Below, one piece after another: positions 21,603 through 29,346 of a DNA stretch of 29,346 nucleotides (within the stretch, counting starts at the first letter, position 1; every line of letters starts with the position of its first letter). The notes under the pieces were generated by a model. It was not told where the DNA came from, made no database searches, and was given only the letters and a program-made list of their open reading frames with translations. Source of the DNA: an uncultured Oscillibacter sp. (GTDB lineage: Bacteria > Bacillota > Clostridia > Oscillospirales > Oscillospiraceae); contig NZ_UQXD01000032.1 of NCBI RefSeq assembly GCF_900544955.1, positions 1 to 29,346 on the forward strand, given 5' to 3'. The position numbers and the translations under genes were made by a program.

Positions 21603-22499
21603 ATGAGCAAGATCGGTTTCATTGGCCTTGGCATTATGGGTCGCCCCATGGCGACGAACCTGGCGAAGGCGGGGCAGCCCCTGATGGTCAGCGACCTGAA
21701 CGAGGACATCGTAAAGGAGCTGTGCGCCCTGGGCGCCGTCTCCGGCAGCTATACGGACATCGCCCGGGAGTGTGACCTCATCCTGACGATTCTGCCCACC
21801 GGCGCCATCGTCCGGGAGGTGCTGTTCGGGGAGAACGGCGTGGCCTCCGCCCTGACGGCGGGCAAGGTGGTGTGCGACATGTCCAGCGTCACCCCCGGCG
21901 AGTCCCAGGAGTGCTACCGCCGCCTCAAGGAGATCGGCGTGGGCTTTGTGGACGCCCCGGTGTCCGGCGGCGAGCCCGGCGCCATCGCCGGCACCCTGGC
22001 CATCATGTGCGGCGGCGACCAGGCGGATTTCGACCGGCTGAAGCCGGCGTTCGACATCATGGGCAGCAGCGCCCTGCTGATCGGCGACTCCGGCGCGGGC
22101 AGCGTCACCAAGCTGGCCAACCAGATCATGGTGAACCTGAACATCGCCGCCGTGTCCGAGGCCATGGTCCTGGCCGCCAAGGCCGGGGTGGACCCCATGA
22201 AGGTGTACCACGCCGTCCGGGGCGGCCTGGCCGGCAGCACCGTGCTGGACGCCAAGGCCCCCATGATGTGCCGGCGCGACTTCAAGCCCGGCGGCACCAT
22301 CCGGGTGAACCACAAGGACATCAAGAACGTGCTGGCCACCGCCCACGACATCGACGTGCCCCTGCCCCTCACCGCCCAGCTCTTCGAGATTCAGCAGGCG
22401 CTGAAGGTCTCCGGCCACATGGACGACGACCACGCCGGCTATGTCCAGTACTTCGAGCAGCTTGCCGGCGTCACTGTCCAGTCCGACGGGCAGGCCTGA
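21603..22499 (+). CDS. garR: 2-hydroxy-3-oxopropionate (tartronate semialdehyde) reductase
   Basis: Reduces tartronate semialdehyde to D-glycerate with NAD(P)H. 298 residues of the 3-hydroxyisobutyrate dehydrogenase family: GFIGLGIMGRPMA dinucleotide loop (5-17), DAPVSGGEPGAIAGTL substrate loop and catalytic Lys170 in SVTKLANQ. LAGSTVLDAKAPMM matches E. coli GarR closely. ATG 21603 follows ACAGGAGGA. The next gene, a four-carbon acid-sugar kinase, lies 13 bases on. Related L-threonate/D-erythronate dehydrogenases pair with such kinases, so an oxidative role on a tetronate is the main alternative. Confidence 0.9.
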   Translation: MSKIGFIGLGIMGRPMATNLAKAGQPLMVSDLNEDIVKELCALGAVSGSYTDIARECDLILTILPTGAIVREVLFGENGVASALTAGKVVCDMSSVTPGESQECYRRLKEIGVGFVDAPVSGGEPGAIAGTLAIMCGGDQADFDRLKPAFDIMGSSALLIGDSGAGSVTKLANQIMVNLNIAAVSEAMVLAAKAGVDPMKVYHAVRGGLAGSTVLDAKAPMMCRRDFKPGGTIRVNHKDIKNVLATAHDIDVPLPLTAQLFEIQQALKVSGHMDDDHAGYVQYFEQLAGVTVQSDGQA

Positions 22500-22512
22500 G
22501 GGGAGCGGGGCT

Positions 22513-23943
22513 ATGGAGCAGACCATCCGGGCAGACATTCTCACCAGCTTCCCCCCCGTGGATGAGGCGGCGGTGGACGCCCTTCTCCGCCGGGAGATTG
22601 CCGCCGACGACACCAAGTTCATCGTCCTGGACGACGACCCCACCGGCGTCCAGACCGTCCACGACATCTCCGTGTACACGGACTGGTCCGTGGAGAGCAT
22701 CCAGCGCGGGCTGCTGGAGCCGCAGAAGGTCTTTTACATCCTCACCAACAGCCGGGGGCTGACGGCGGCGGAGACCACCGCCGTCCACCGGGAGATTGCC
22801 GCCAACATCGTCACGGCGGCAAGGGAGACCTGCAAGCGGTATCTCATCATGAGCCGCAGCGACTCCACCCTCCGGGGCCACTTCCCCCTGGAGACGGCGC
22901 TTTTGAAGGAGGGCATGGAGGCCGGCGGCCTCTCCGTGGACGGGGAGATCCTCTGCCCCTTCTTCAAGGAGGGCGGCCGCTTCACCATCCGCAACACCCA
23001 CTACGTGCAGTACGGCGACGACCTGGTGCCCGCCGCCCAGACGGAGTTCGCCAAGGACAAGACCTTCGGCTACACCCACTCCGACCTCCCCGCCTACATC
23101 GAGGAGAAGACCGGCGGCCGCTTCTCCGCCGCCTCCGTCACCTGCATCTCCCTGGAGGAGCTGCGGGCCCTGGACTACGACGGCATCGCCGCCAAGCTGG
23201 AGCAGGTGACCGGGTTCAACAAGGTCTGCGTCAACGCCGTGGACTACTGCGACGTCAAGGTGTTCGCCGTGGCGCTGTACCGGGCCATGGCCCGGGGCAA
23301 GACCTTCCTCTTCCGCACCGCCGCAGGCCTCGTGAAGGTGGTGGGCGGTATCACCGACATCCCCCTGCTGACCCGGCGGGACATGGTGACCCTGGACACC
23401 CACACCGGCGGCGTGGTGGTGGTGGGCAGTCACACCCAGAAGACCACCGCCCAGCTGGAGGCTCTTTTGCAGCTCCCCTGCGTGGAGCCCATTCAGTTCA
23501 ACAGCGACCTGGTGCTCCAGGGGGACGCGGCCCTCTCCGCCGAGGTGGACCGGTGCGTGGCGCTGGAGGAGGCCGCCATTCAGGCGGGCCGGGTGGCGGT
23601 GTGCTTCACCAACCGCAAGCTGTTGACGGTGGAGAACGACACCCCGGAGAGCGCCCTCACCCGCAGCGTGAAAATCAGCGACGCCGTGCAGAGTCTGGTG
23701 GGCCGCCTCCAGGTCACCCCCGCCTTCATCATCGCCAAGGGGGGCATCACCTCCAGCACCGTGGGCACCCAGGCCCTGGGGGTGAAGAAGGCCAACGTGC
23801 TGGGCCAGATCTGCCCCGGCATCCCCGTGTGGCAGACCGACGCCACCAGCAAGTTCCCCAGCATCCCCTACGTGATCTTCCCCGGCAACGTGGGCGACGC
23901 GGAGACCCTCCGCCAGGCGGTGGAGATCCTCACCGCCGAATAA
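22513..23943 (+). CDS. Four-carbon acid sugar kinase family protein (DUF1537)
   Basis: 476 residues with the two DUF1537 domains. The N-terminal substrate domain begins about residue 35 (FIVLDDDPTGVQTVHDISVYT) and includes LIMSRSDSTLRGHFPLE. The C-terminal nucleotide domain (about 300-476) includes GGVVVVGSHTQKTTAQL, AKGGITSSTVGTQALG and FPGNVGD. Known members phosphorylate 3-oxo-tetronate, D-threonate or D-erythronate. It follows garR in one operon ended by the terminator at 23961. No OtnC-type aldolase, OtnI isomerase or PdxA2 is present here, so the exact substrate and the rest of the pathway are not shown. Confidence 0.9.
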   Translation: MEQTIRADILTSFPPVDEAAVDALLRREIAADDTKFIVLDDDPTGVQTVHDISVYTDWSVESIQRGLLEPQKVFYILTNSRGLTAAETTAVHREIAANIVTAARETCKRYLIMSRSDSTLRGHFPLETALLKEGMEAGGLSVDGEILCPFFKEGGRFTIRNTHYVQYGDDLVPAAQTEFAKDKTFGYTHSDLPAYIEEKTGGRFSAASVTCISLEELRALDYDGIAAKLEQVTGFNKVCVNAVDYCDVKVFAVALYRAMARGKTFLFRTAAGLVKVVGGITDIPLLTRRDMVTLDTHTGGVVVVGSHTQKTTAQLEALLQLPCVEPIQFNSDLVLQGDAALSAEVDRCVALEEAAIQAGRVAVCFTNRKLLTVENDTPESALTRSVKISDAVQSLVGRLQVTPAFIIAKGGITSSTVGTQALGVKKANVLGQICPGIPVWQTDATSKFPSIPYVIFPGNVGDAETLRQAVEILTAE

Positions 23944-23960
23944 GCCCCGCCGGAAACCGG

Positions 23961-23997
23961 AAAGGGAGACGCCTCGCAAAGAGGCGTCTCCCTTTTT
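23961..23997. terminator. Bidirectional intrinsic terminator
   Basis: AAAGGGAGACGCCTC, GCAAA loop, GAGGCGTCTCCC and TTTTT. A on one side and T on the other serve both the kinase operon and the convergent dehydrogenase gene. Confidence 0.92.
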
Positions 23998-24016
23998 GTC
24001 CTTTGCCGCCGGGGCG

Positions 24017-25015
24017 TCACTGCTCCGTCTCCGCCGTCAGCTCCGTGGGGCACGCCTCCCCCCGGGCCATCCGGACGATGCCGCCGACGCCGCAGGCCAC
24101 CATGCTGGCCACGGCGGCATCGGTGTAGAAGGCCATGTGCTGGGTCATGATGACGTTGCGGAACTGGTGGAGATAGAACCAATTCCGGTTGGGCAGGATG
24201 TCCACCCGGTGGTCCTCGTGGATGATGCCCTCCTCGCCCTCGGCGGTGTCCATGCCCAAGGCGCCGATCTTCCGGCTCTCGATGCCCTCAATCAGCGCCT
24301 CAATGTCCGCCAGCTCTCCCCGGGAGCAGTTGATGAGCACCACGCCGTCCTTCATCTTCCCGATGGCCGCCCGGTCAATGATGTGGAAATTGGAGGAGAG
24401 CAGGGGCATGTGGAGGGAGATCACGTCGGAGCGCGCCAGCAGCGTCTCAAAGTCCACATAGTCCACCAGTCCCGCCAGCGCCGGGTTCTCCTGCCGGTCG
24501 AAGCCCAGCAGCCGGCAGCCGAAGCCGGACAGGTTCCGCACCACCTGGGCGCCGATTTTCCCAGTGCCCACAATGCCCACGGTCAAATCCTTCATCTCCC
24601 GGCCCTGGAGGCCGTCCAGGGAGAAGTCGTTCACCTGGCCCCGCCACATGGCCTGCTTGTAATGGCGCAGGCACATGAGCATCATCATGACGGTGAAATC
24701 CGCCACGCCGTTGGGGTCGTAGCAGGCGTTGCACACCCGGATGCCCGCCCGGGCCGCCGCGGCCAGGTCGATGTGGTTGTAGCCCACGGTGCGGGTGGAG
24801 AGATACCGCACCCCCCGGGCGGAAAACGCCTCCAGCAGCGGCCGGTCGATGGTGCCCTGGCCCAGAATGGACACCCCCAGGCAGCCCTCCGCCAGCGCCG
24901 CCGTGTCCAGGGCGGGCACCGCCCCGGTGGTCTCCAGCTCCACGCCCAGCCGCGCCGCCTGGCGCTCCAGCTCCGCCAGCTCGTCGGGCCGCGCCTCGTA
25001 CACCATGATCTTCAT
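24017..25015 (-). CDS. D-isomer-specific 2-hydroxyacid dehydrogenase (D-lactate dehydrogenase-like)
   Basis: 332 residues, the usual D-LDH length. NAD loop VGIVGTGKIG (about 148-157); catalytic Arg in INCSRGELAD, Glu in DTAEGEEG and His in MTQHMAFYT are all present. RTVGYNHIDL is the substrate-loop region typical of D-lactate and related dehydrogenases. ATG 25015 is chosen (MKIMVYEARPDE, AAGGA about ten bases upstream); the longer open frame would begin inside the promoter. It is divergent from a LysR regulator that likely controls it. D-lactate, another 2-hydroxyacid, or a role in redox balance are all possible. Confidence 0.9.
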   Translation of the reverse strand: MKIMVYEARPDELAELERQAARLGVELETTGAVPALDTAALAEGCLGVSILGQGTIDRPLLEAFSARGVRYLSTRTVGYNHIDLAAAARAGIRVCNACYDPNGVADFTVMMMLMCLRHYKQAMWRGQVNDFSLDGLQGREMKDLTVGIVGTGKIGAQVVRNLSGFGCRLLGFDRQENPALAGLVDYVDFETLLARSDVISLHMPLLSSNFHIIDRAAIGKMKDGVVLINCSRGELADIEALIEGIESRKIGALGMDTAEGEEGIIHEDHRVDILPNRNWFYLHQFRNVIMTQHMAFYTDAAVASMVACGVGGIVRMARGEACPTELTAETEQ

Positions 25016-25054
25016 ACCGCTGCCGTCCTTCCCATTGTTTGATAACATTTTGTC

Positions 25055-25106
25055 ATTGTACCTCATGGGATTTCCGATTGCAACCGAAAAATTTCCGTAG
25101 TAAAAT
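25055..25106. promoter_or_regulatory. Divergent promoters sharing one -35 hexamer
   Basis: The self-complementary TTGCAA at 25078-25083 has TAAAAT (25101-25106) 17 bases downstream on the plus strand for the LysR gene, and TACAAT (plus 25055-25060) 17 bases downstream on the minus strand for the dehydrogenase gene. Polymerase can probably use only one at a time. Confidence 0.7.
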
Positions 25107-25135
25107 AAGAAAAAGTGATGTTACGGGAGGCCCTC

Positions 25136-26020
25136 ATGAATCTGAATCAACTGCGATACTTTGTGGCGGTGGCGGAGCAGCGGAGCTTTACCAAGGCCGC
25201 CAATCAGTACTATCTGTCCCAGACCGCCATCAGCCAGCAGATCCGGGCCCTGGAGGACGCCATCGGCGTGCGGCTGCTGGACCGGGACAGCCGCCCCGTG
25301 ACGCTGACCCCGGCGGGCAGCGTCTTCTTCCAGGAGGCCAAGGCCATCCTCTCCCGGATGGACACCGCCCTCAGCCGGGCGCGGGACGCCTCCACCGGCC
25401 TGGTGGGCACGCTGCGGGTGGGGTACACCAAGGGCTACGAGCGCAGCGACCTGTCCAATACCCTCCGGGCCTTCCACCTGGAGTACCCCAACGTGCTCAT
25501 CACCTGCCACCGCTGCGACACGGACGTGCTGGCGGCTGGGCTCTTGAACGGGGAGTACGACATCATCTTCACCTGGGACAGCACCAACATCCGCACGGAG
25601 GCGGTGGAGGCCCGGGTGGTGGAGCGGGCGCCCCTGGTGGTGGCGCTGTACGGCAGCCATCCCTTCGCTTCCCGGGCGGCCCTGCGGCGGACGGAGCTGA
25701 AAAATGAGCCCATTCTCTACATGTCCCCCTCCGCCACCGGGGACAGCTACGGCGACAGCTTTTTCCTCTCCCTGTACCGCCAGGCGGGCTATCAGCCCAA
25801 CATCCTGCTACGCAGCAACGACGTGGAGAGCATCCTAATGATGGTGGCGGCGGAGGAGGGCATCTCCATCCTGCCCGCCTACTGCACCGACAAGCTGACC
25901 AACGCCGACAACCTGGTGTTCGTCCCCCTGACGGGGTCCCAGGAGGCGGAGGAGATTCTGGCGGTGTGGCGGACGGCGGACGACAGCCCGCCCCTGCGGC
26001 ACTTCCTCCAGCGGCTGTAA
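25136..26020 (+). CDS. LysR-family transcriptional regulator
   Basis: 294 residues. An N-terminal LysR helix-turn-helix (MNLNQLRYFVAVAEQRSFTKAANQYYLSQTAISQQIRALED, about 1-60) is followed by a periplasmic-binding-like effector domain (about 90-290; GTLRVGYTKGYERSDL, MVAAEEGISILPAYC). ATG 25136 follows ACGGGAGG. It is divergent from the D-2-hydroxyacid dehydrogenase, the usual arrangement for a LysR regulator and its target. The effector is unknown. Confidence 0.93.
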   Translation: MNLNQLRYFVAVAEQRSFTKAANQYYLSQTAISQQIRALEDAIGVRLLDRDSRPVTLTPAGSVFFQEAKAILSRMDTALSRARDASTGLVGTLRVGYTKGYERSDLSNTLRAFHLEYPNVLITCHRCDTDVLAAGLLNGEYDIIFTWDSTNIRTEAVEARVVERAPLVVALYGSHPFASRAALRRTELKNEPILYMSPSATGDSYGDSFFLSLYRQAGYQPNILLRSNDVESILMMVAAEEGISILPAYCTDKLTNADNLVFVPLTGSQEAEEILAVWRTADDSPPLRHFLQRL

Positions 26021-26042
26021 AAATAAATCCGTGCAACCAGTT

Positions 26043-26078
26043 GCCCCCTTCCGTCCCAGGACGGAGGGGGCGTTTTTT
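26043..26078 (+). terminator. Intrinsic terminator after the LysR gene
   Basis: GCCCCCTTCCGTCC and GGACGGAGGGGGC arms with a one-base bulge, then TTTTTTC. Confidence 0.88.
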
Positions 26079-26124
26079 CTCTATTGGGGGCTAAGCCGGC
26101 TCCGTGGAAAACGGAGGAGCGCAC

Positions 26125-26982
26125 ATGAACAAGACCACGCATTACCACTTGAACCAATGGGAGGGGGAGGACCGCATCCTGCGGGCGGACTTCAACGCCG
26201 ACAACGCCGCCCTGGACGGCGCCCTGCACCGGCAGGCGGAGGCCCAGGCGGCGCTGGAAGGGGCCCTGGAGGCGGAGCAGCAGGCCCGGACGGCGGGGGA
26301 CGCCGGGTCCGTCCAGGCGGCGCGGGAGGCGGTGGCGGAGGAGGAGACCGCCCGGAAGGCCGCCGTGGCCGCCGAGGCGGACGCCCGGAGCCAGCAGGAC
26401 GCCGCCATCCGGAGTGAGGTGTCCGCAGCGGTGGCGGGGGCCAAAAGCGAGGCCGCAGGCGCCCTGGAGGCGGAGCGGACCGCTCGGACCGGCCAGGACG
26501 CCGCCATCCGCCAGGAGTTTGCGGCGGCGGACCTGCTGGTGAAGCTGCGGGAGATCACCACCAGCGCCGCGGCCACGCAGGTGGATTTGTCCCTGGGGGG
26601 CATCGACCTGTCCCGCTACGCGGAGTTGATGATTCTGGTGCGGCTGAACTGCCCGGGGGAGACCATCAGCGTGCGGGTGAACGATGTGGCCCTCTCCTTT
26701 TATCTCAGCAGCAACAGCAGTTCCACCACGCAGATGGCCTCCATCGCCTCCCTGGATGCGGGGGGCTATACCCTTCTCCACTTCTATCCCCTGGGCGGGA
26801 GCATCAGCGCCAGATTTGACTGCGTTTTCGGGTTTGCCGGCACCGGCTCGACGACTTACGCCGCGCTCAAACCCGCCAGCGGCGTCACCCTGGCAAACCT
26901 GAGCGCCTTCAACTTCTACGGCAGCAAGGGCGGAGCCATCTCCGCCGGCGGCAAATTTACAATTTACGGGGTGAAAGTATGA
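26125..26982 (+). CDS. Phage tail-fibre-like protein with Ala-rich coiled coil
   Basis: 285 residues. The N-terminus MNKTTHYHLNQWEGEDRILRADFN resembles the start of phage-type tail/fibre proteins seen in Clostridia. Residues about 30-145 are Ala/Glu/Arg-rich heptad-like sequence with internal repeats (ARSQQDAAIRSE, ARTGQDAAIRQE). Residues about 150-285 form a Ser/Thr/Gly-rich, probably beta-structured domain. That order, head then trimeric coiled coil then globular tip, suits a fibre. The start has ACGGAGGAGC. No other phage gene is nearby, so it is either a remnant, a fibre cassette of a tailocin elsewhere, or a cell-surface protein. I cannot name a family with certainty. Confidence 0.65.
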   Translation: MNKTTHYHLNQWEGEDRILRADFNADNAALDGALHRQAEAQAALEGALEAEQQARTAGDAGSVQAAREAVAEEETARKAAVAAEADARSQQDAAIRSEVSAAVAGAKSEAAGALEAERTARTGQDAAIRQEFAAADLLVKLREITTSAAATQVDLSLGGIDLSRYAELMILVRLNCPGETISVRVNDVALSFYLSSNSSSTTQMASIASLDAGGYTLLHFYPLGGSISARFDCVFGFAGTGSTTYAALKPASGVTLANLSAFNFYGSKGGAISAGGKFTIYGVKV

Positions 26983-27089
26983 TGATTGACGTATTGGTGT
27001 GCCGGGAGGACGGCACCCAGATTCTGGAGCAGCGGGAGGTCCCGGAGGACTACTTCCAGTCTCAGGAGGCGCCGGAGACGGCGGAATGA
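26979..27089 (+). CDS. 36-residue protein coupled to the fibre-like gene
   Basis: Short acidic ORF, MMIDVLVCREDGTQILEQ at the start and ending PETAE. It begins by ATGA overlap with the fibre-like gene; there is no strong ribosome site, so it depends on coupling. It ends four bases before a clear terminator hairpin, so the two genes form a complete two-gene unit. Small ORFs after fibre genes are common in phage modules; its function is unknown. Confidence 0.6.
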   Translation: MMIDVLVCREDGTQILEQREVPEDYFQSQEAPETAE

Positions 27090-27093
27090 GCAC

Positions 27094-27126
27094 AAGGCCC
27101 CGCACCTTTCGGTGCGGGGCCTTCTT
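27094..27126 (+). terminator. Intrinsic terminator of the fibre-like cassette
   Basis: AAGGCCCCGCACC, TTTC loop and GGTGCGGGGCCTT, followed by CTTTG. It has a short T tract on the plus strand only. Confidence 0.8.
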
Positions 27127-27166
27127 TGTTGCTCAGATGCGCTCAGTCCTCAGATTTCCGTGGAAA

Positions 27167-29346
27167 TCAGGGTTTGACCAAGACGTACAGAGCGCTGTAC
27201 TCGCCGTCGGCATTGTACACGCCGGTGACGGTAGAAGAGGCGGGCAGATCAGTGGTCTTGTACTTGGAGGCCAGTCTGCTCATGGAGATGGTGGACACCT
27301 CGTCGGTGTTCTCGATCAGATAGATCTTCGCGCCGTCCGCCATGTAGAAGCTGACTTCATCGGTACCACCGGTGAAGGTGATGGTCTTGTTCTTCTGGGT
27401 GACATTGGCGTTGCCGACATCTCCGAAGGTGAAATCGTCATCGTCATAGTAGGCGCTGTAAAGACCAGTCTTAATATCCATATCGCTGGCAGCGGGGGTG
27501 GCTCTATCAATGGCGGTCATGTCGGTGATATAGCCGTCACTGTCATACTCCACCTCGCCGTACAGGACGCCGCCCAGGTTCTTGTTGGTGACGTCGATCT
27601 TGACGGTCTTTTCCTCACCGTTCAGGATGGCCTTGTAGCGGTAGAACTCGTTGTCGTCCGCATCGTTACCGGCCTTGTCGAACTTCAACAGGAACAGGAC
27701 GTCGCTGCTGGTGGCACCGCCCTTGACGGCGCCGTTGTTCAGGTCGATGAACACGTACTTGGCATAGGTGCTGGAGCCATCGGTGAAGACAGTGACCGCG
27801 GTTGTGCTGCCGGGAGTGACCTTGGCCACATTCTTGATGCCGGTGTAGACCTTGACGTCACCGTCATTCTCCAGAATCACGAACTTGGTATTCGCATTGC
27901 CCTTCAGGGAAGAACCGCTTCCGTCGTAAACGATGGAGACACCGTGGTCGCCATAGTTGACAACATAATCCGTGCTCGGGGAGCCGCCAAAGGCGGTGCC
28001 GCCAACATTGGTCAGAGAGGTCAGGGTGTACTTGCCGCTGCTCTCCTTGGAGCTGAACTTGTACCAGCCGGGACCGTAGGTGGTGGTGAGATCGGACATC
28101 GTAAGGACGCCGCTAACAACCGTAGAACCATTGGTCTTCTTGGTATCAATCTTCTCAATAGTGATCTCGTCGTCAGTGCCGTCCAAGAAGTAGCCGTAGC
28201 CAAGCGCCTTGGAGCTGGCGCTGGTGCCGCTGCTCTTGGCGAACTCGCCGATGTAGACATAGTTGCCGTCGTTCTCCACGCCGTCCACATACAGGACATA
28301 GCCGTTGGAATCCAGATAGACGTCATAGTCCGTCTTCAGATCGAAGCCCTTGGTATCGGCATAGTCATTGGCATAGCCGAGGCTGTACTCGGTGCCGCCG
28401 ACAGTGACGGTATCCTGATGGACATACTCCGTCAGGGCGCCAGTGACCTTCTCAGCGGGAGCAATGGACTTCACAACGCCGTTGGCCACGGTGACCAGAA
28501 CATAGTCCTCGTCCTTGAAGGTGTCCAGGTTGTCAAAATCGTCGGAGGACAGGTCGTAATCAGAGATGCCGCCAAGAGGAGCCTTCATCTCCGTGCCGCT
28601 GTCCACCTCGGTGATGGTCAGCTCTTCGTCCTTCTCATCATAATCGCCGGCAACCTGCATCAGGTAGGTGTTGACGACGGTGATGACCTGCTCATCCTTG
28701 TAGACCTCAACCAGGGAGCCGTTGCCCAGGTAGTTATAGGTGCTGGACAGAGCAAGCTGCACAACCTTGTTGATCTTACGGTCGGCATCATTGCCCAAAA
28801 CCAACTGATCGTCACGCTTGATGACGGGGAAGGTGGTGAGCGTATCGTCGCCGTCGATGACCAGCTTATAGTTATAGGGATCGCTCAGGTCCAGAGCAGA
28901 GTAAATGTCCTTGGACTTAACGTCCTTGGTAAAGGTGGCGTCGGCTTCCTTGGCGTAGGTGCCGATCTTGTCCTTGTCGTTGTACCACACGTTGGCGGGA
29001 CGGCCGAAGGCGTCCTTGGCAGAGCTGACGCGCAGCTCCAGATCGGTGAAGTACTTCTCGCAGAACTGCATGATATCGTCGATATCAGAACCGCTATCAC
29101 GATAGTCCTTGGACTTGGAATTGCTCACGGGGTAGGCCTTAGAGTTGCCAATGGTGACGGTGGCGCCGTTGACCTGAACCTCGGTCTTGGAGTCATAGTC
29201 CACCATATCGGCCTTCAGGGTGTTGAAGGCATACAGGGCGGCCTCTTCACGGGTGACGGCCTGGACGCCGACAAAGTTGTCGTTGCCGTCGTCCAGCTCG
29301 ATGCCCAGAGCCTGCTTGGCCACGTTGACGGACCAGTTGGCGCCGG
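27167..29346 (-). CDS. S-layer-homology-type surface protein, 5' end outside window
   Basis: The frame is open across the window edge; 725 C-terminal residues are seen. The first residues (GANWSVNVAKQALGIE...NFVGVQAVTREEAALYAFNTLKADMVDY) look like the end of the last SLH repeat, which anchors proteins to cell-wall polymers; the signal peptide and earlier SLH repeats would lie outside. The rest is Asp/Gly/Thr/Tyr-rich, almost free of Cys, with many short beta-strand-like segments, as in S-layer or other surface proteins. Codon use is visibly less GC-rich than in the neighbours, as often seen for highly expressed surface genes. A GTG at 29323 is not taken as the start because the SLH-like sequence continues upstream. 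Only a short hairpin (27153-27168) overlaps the stop; no U-tract terminator was found. Confidence 0.8.
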   Translation of the reverse strand, partial: GANWSVNVAKQALGIELDDGNDNFVGVQAVTREEAALYAFNTLKADMVDYDSKTEVQVNGATVTIGNSKAYPVSNSKSKDYRDSGSDIDDIMQFCEKYFTDLELRVSSAKDAFGRPANVWYNDKDKIGTYAKEADATFTKDVKSKDIYSALDLSDPYNYKLVIDGDDTLTTFPVIKRDDQLVLGNDADRKINKVVQLALSSTYNYLGNGSLVEVYKDEQVITVVNTYLMQVAGDYDEKDEELTITEVDSGTEMKAPLGGISDYDLSSDDFDNLDTFKDEDYVLVTVANGVVKSIAPAEKVTGALTEYVHQDTVTVGGTEYSLGYANDYADTKGFDLKTDYDVYLDSNGYVLYVDGVENDGNYVYIGEFAKSSGTSASSKALGYGYFLDGTDDEITIEKIDTKKTNGSTVVSGVLTMSDLTTTYGPGWYKFSSKESSGKYTLTSLTNVGGTAFGGSPSTDYVVNYGDHGVSIVYDGSGSSLKGNANTKFVILENDGDVKVYTGIKNVAKVTPGSTTAVTVFTDGSSTYAKYVFIDLNNGAVKGGATSSDVLFLLKFDKAGNDADDNEFYRYKAILNGEEKTVKIDVTNKNLGGVLYGEVEYDSDGYITDMTAIDRATPAASDMDIKTGLYSAYYDDDDFTFGDVGNANVTQKNKTITFTGGTDEVSFYMADGAKIYLIENTDEVSTISMSRLASKYKTTDLPASSTVTGVYNADGEYSALYVLVKP

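Overview
This window comes from a high-GC anaerobic Firmicute. It is most likely a gut member of the Oscillospiraceae (the Flavonifractor / Lawsonibacter / Pseudoflavonifractor type). The basis is the GC-rich coding sequence, strong GGAGG ribosome sites, U-tract terminators, an orphan selenium-donor operon of the clostridial type, DUF815 and SLH-surface-protein genes, and a dihydroxy-acid dehydratase of the oxygen-labile type. The genus is an inference. No rRNA, tRNA, CRISPR array, insertion sequence or complete prophage was seen.

Left part (1-4320). A class V aminotransferase / cysteine desulfurase, cut by the window start, is divergent from a tightly overlapping operon yedE - short TusA-like yedF - DUF3343 - selD. 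This is the known set that goes with selenium donor chemistry, often with selenium-dependent molybdenum hydroxylases. It is followed by a separate small transcription unit with its own consensus promoter and a strong terminator. That unit holds only three short ORFs: 54 codons, then two tandem 23-residue paralogues sharing the core FAAVIRNYVRFGG. I do not recognise the family, and it is the best candidate for something undescribed.

4319-8489 (minus strand). A SorC-family regulator is followed, after its own terminator, by a separately promoted operon dhaL - dhaK - lsrF - VOC protein. dhaK is broken by one extra base in a seven-C run. The set looks like an AI-2-type or related phospho-sugar pathway in which a DhaKL kinase stands in for LsrK. 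No transporter is present. GTTAC repeats at the regulator promoter, the regulator stop codon and the dhaL promoter are candidate operators.

8490-12432. An AlbA_2/HATPase regulator, a cytidylate-kinase-like protein and a small membrane protein lie on the plus strand. A DUF815 AAA protein lies on the minus strand, downstream of ilvD.

12484-19931 (minus strand). A complete isoleucine/valine operon is present: leader peptide and attenuator, ilvB1, ilvN1, ilvB2, ilvN2, ilvC, ilvD. It encodes two acetolactate synthase holoenzymes in tandem. The first large subunit has lost the usual R-x-W of the substrate-specificity segment. The leader peptide has 16 Ile/Leu/Val among residues 7-25, so control is probably by ribosome-mediated attenuation rather than a T-box.

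20113-26078. Cytidine deaminase; a GntR regulator divergent from garR and a DUF1537 four-carbon acid-sugar kinase; and a D-2-hydroxyacid dehydrogenase divergent from a LysR regulator. The last pair of promoters appears to share a single -35 hexamer.

26125-29346. An isolated tail-fibre-like gene with a 36-residue partner, then the 3' 2.2 kb of an SLH-type surface protein gene that runs off the window.
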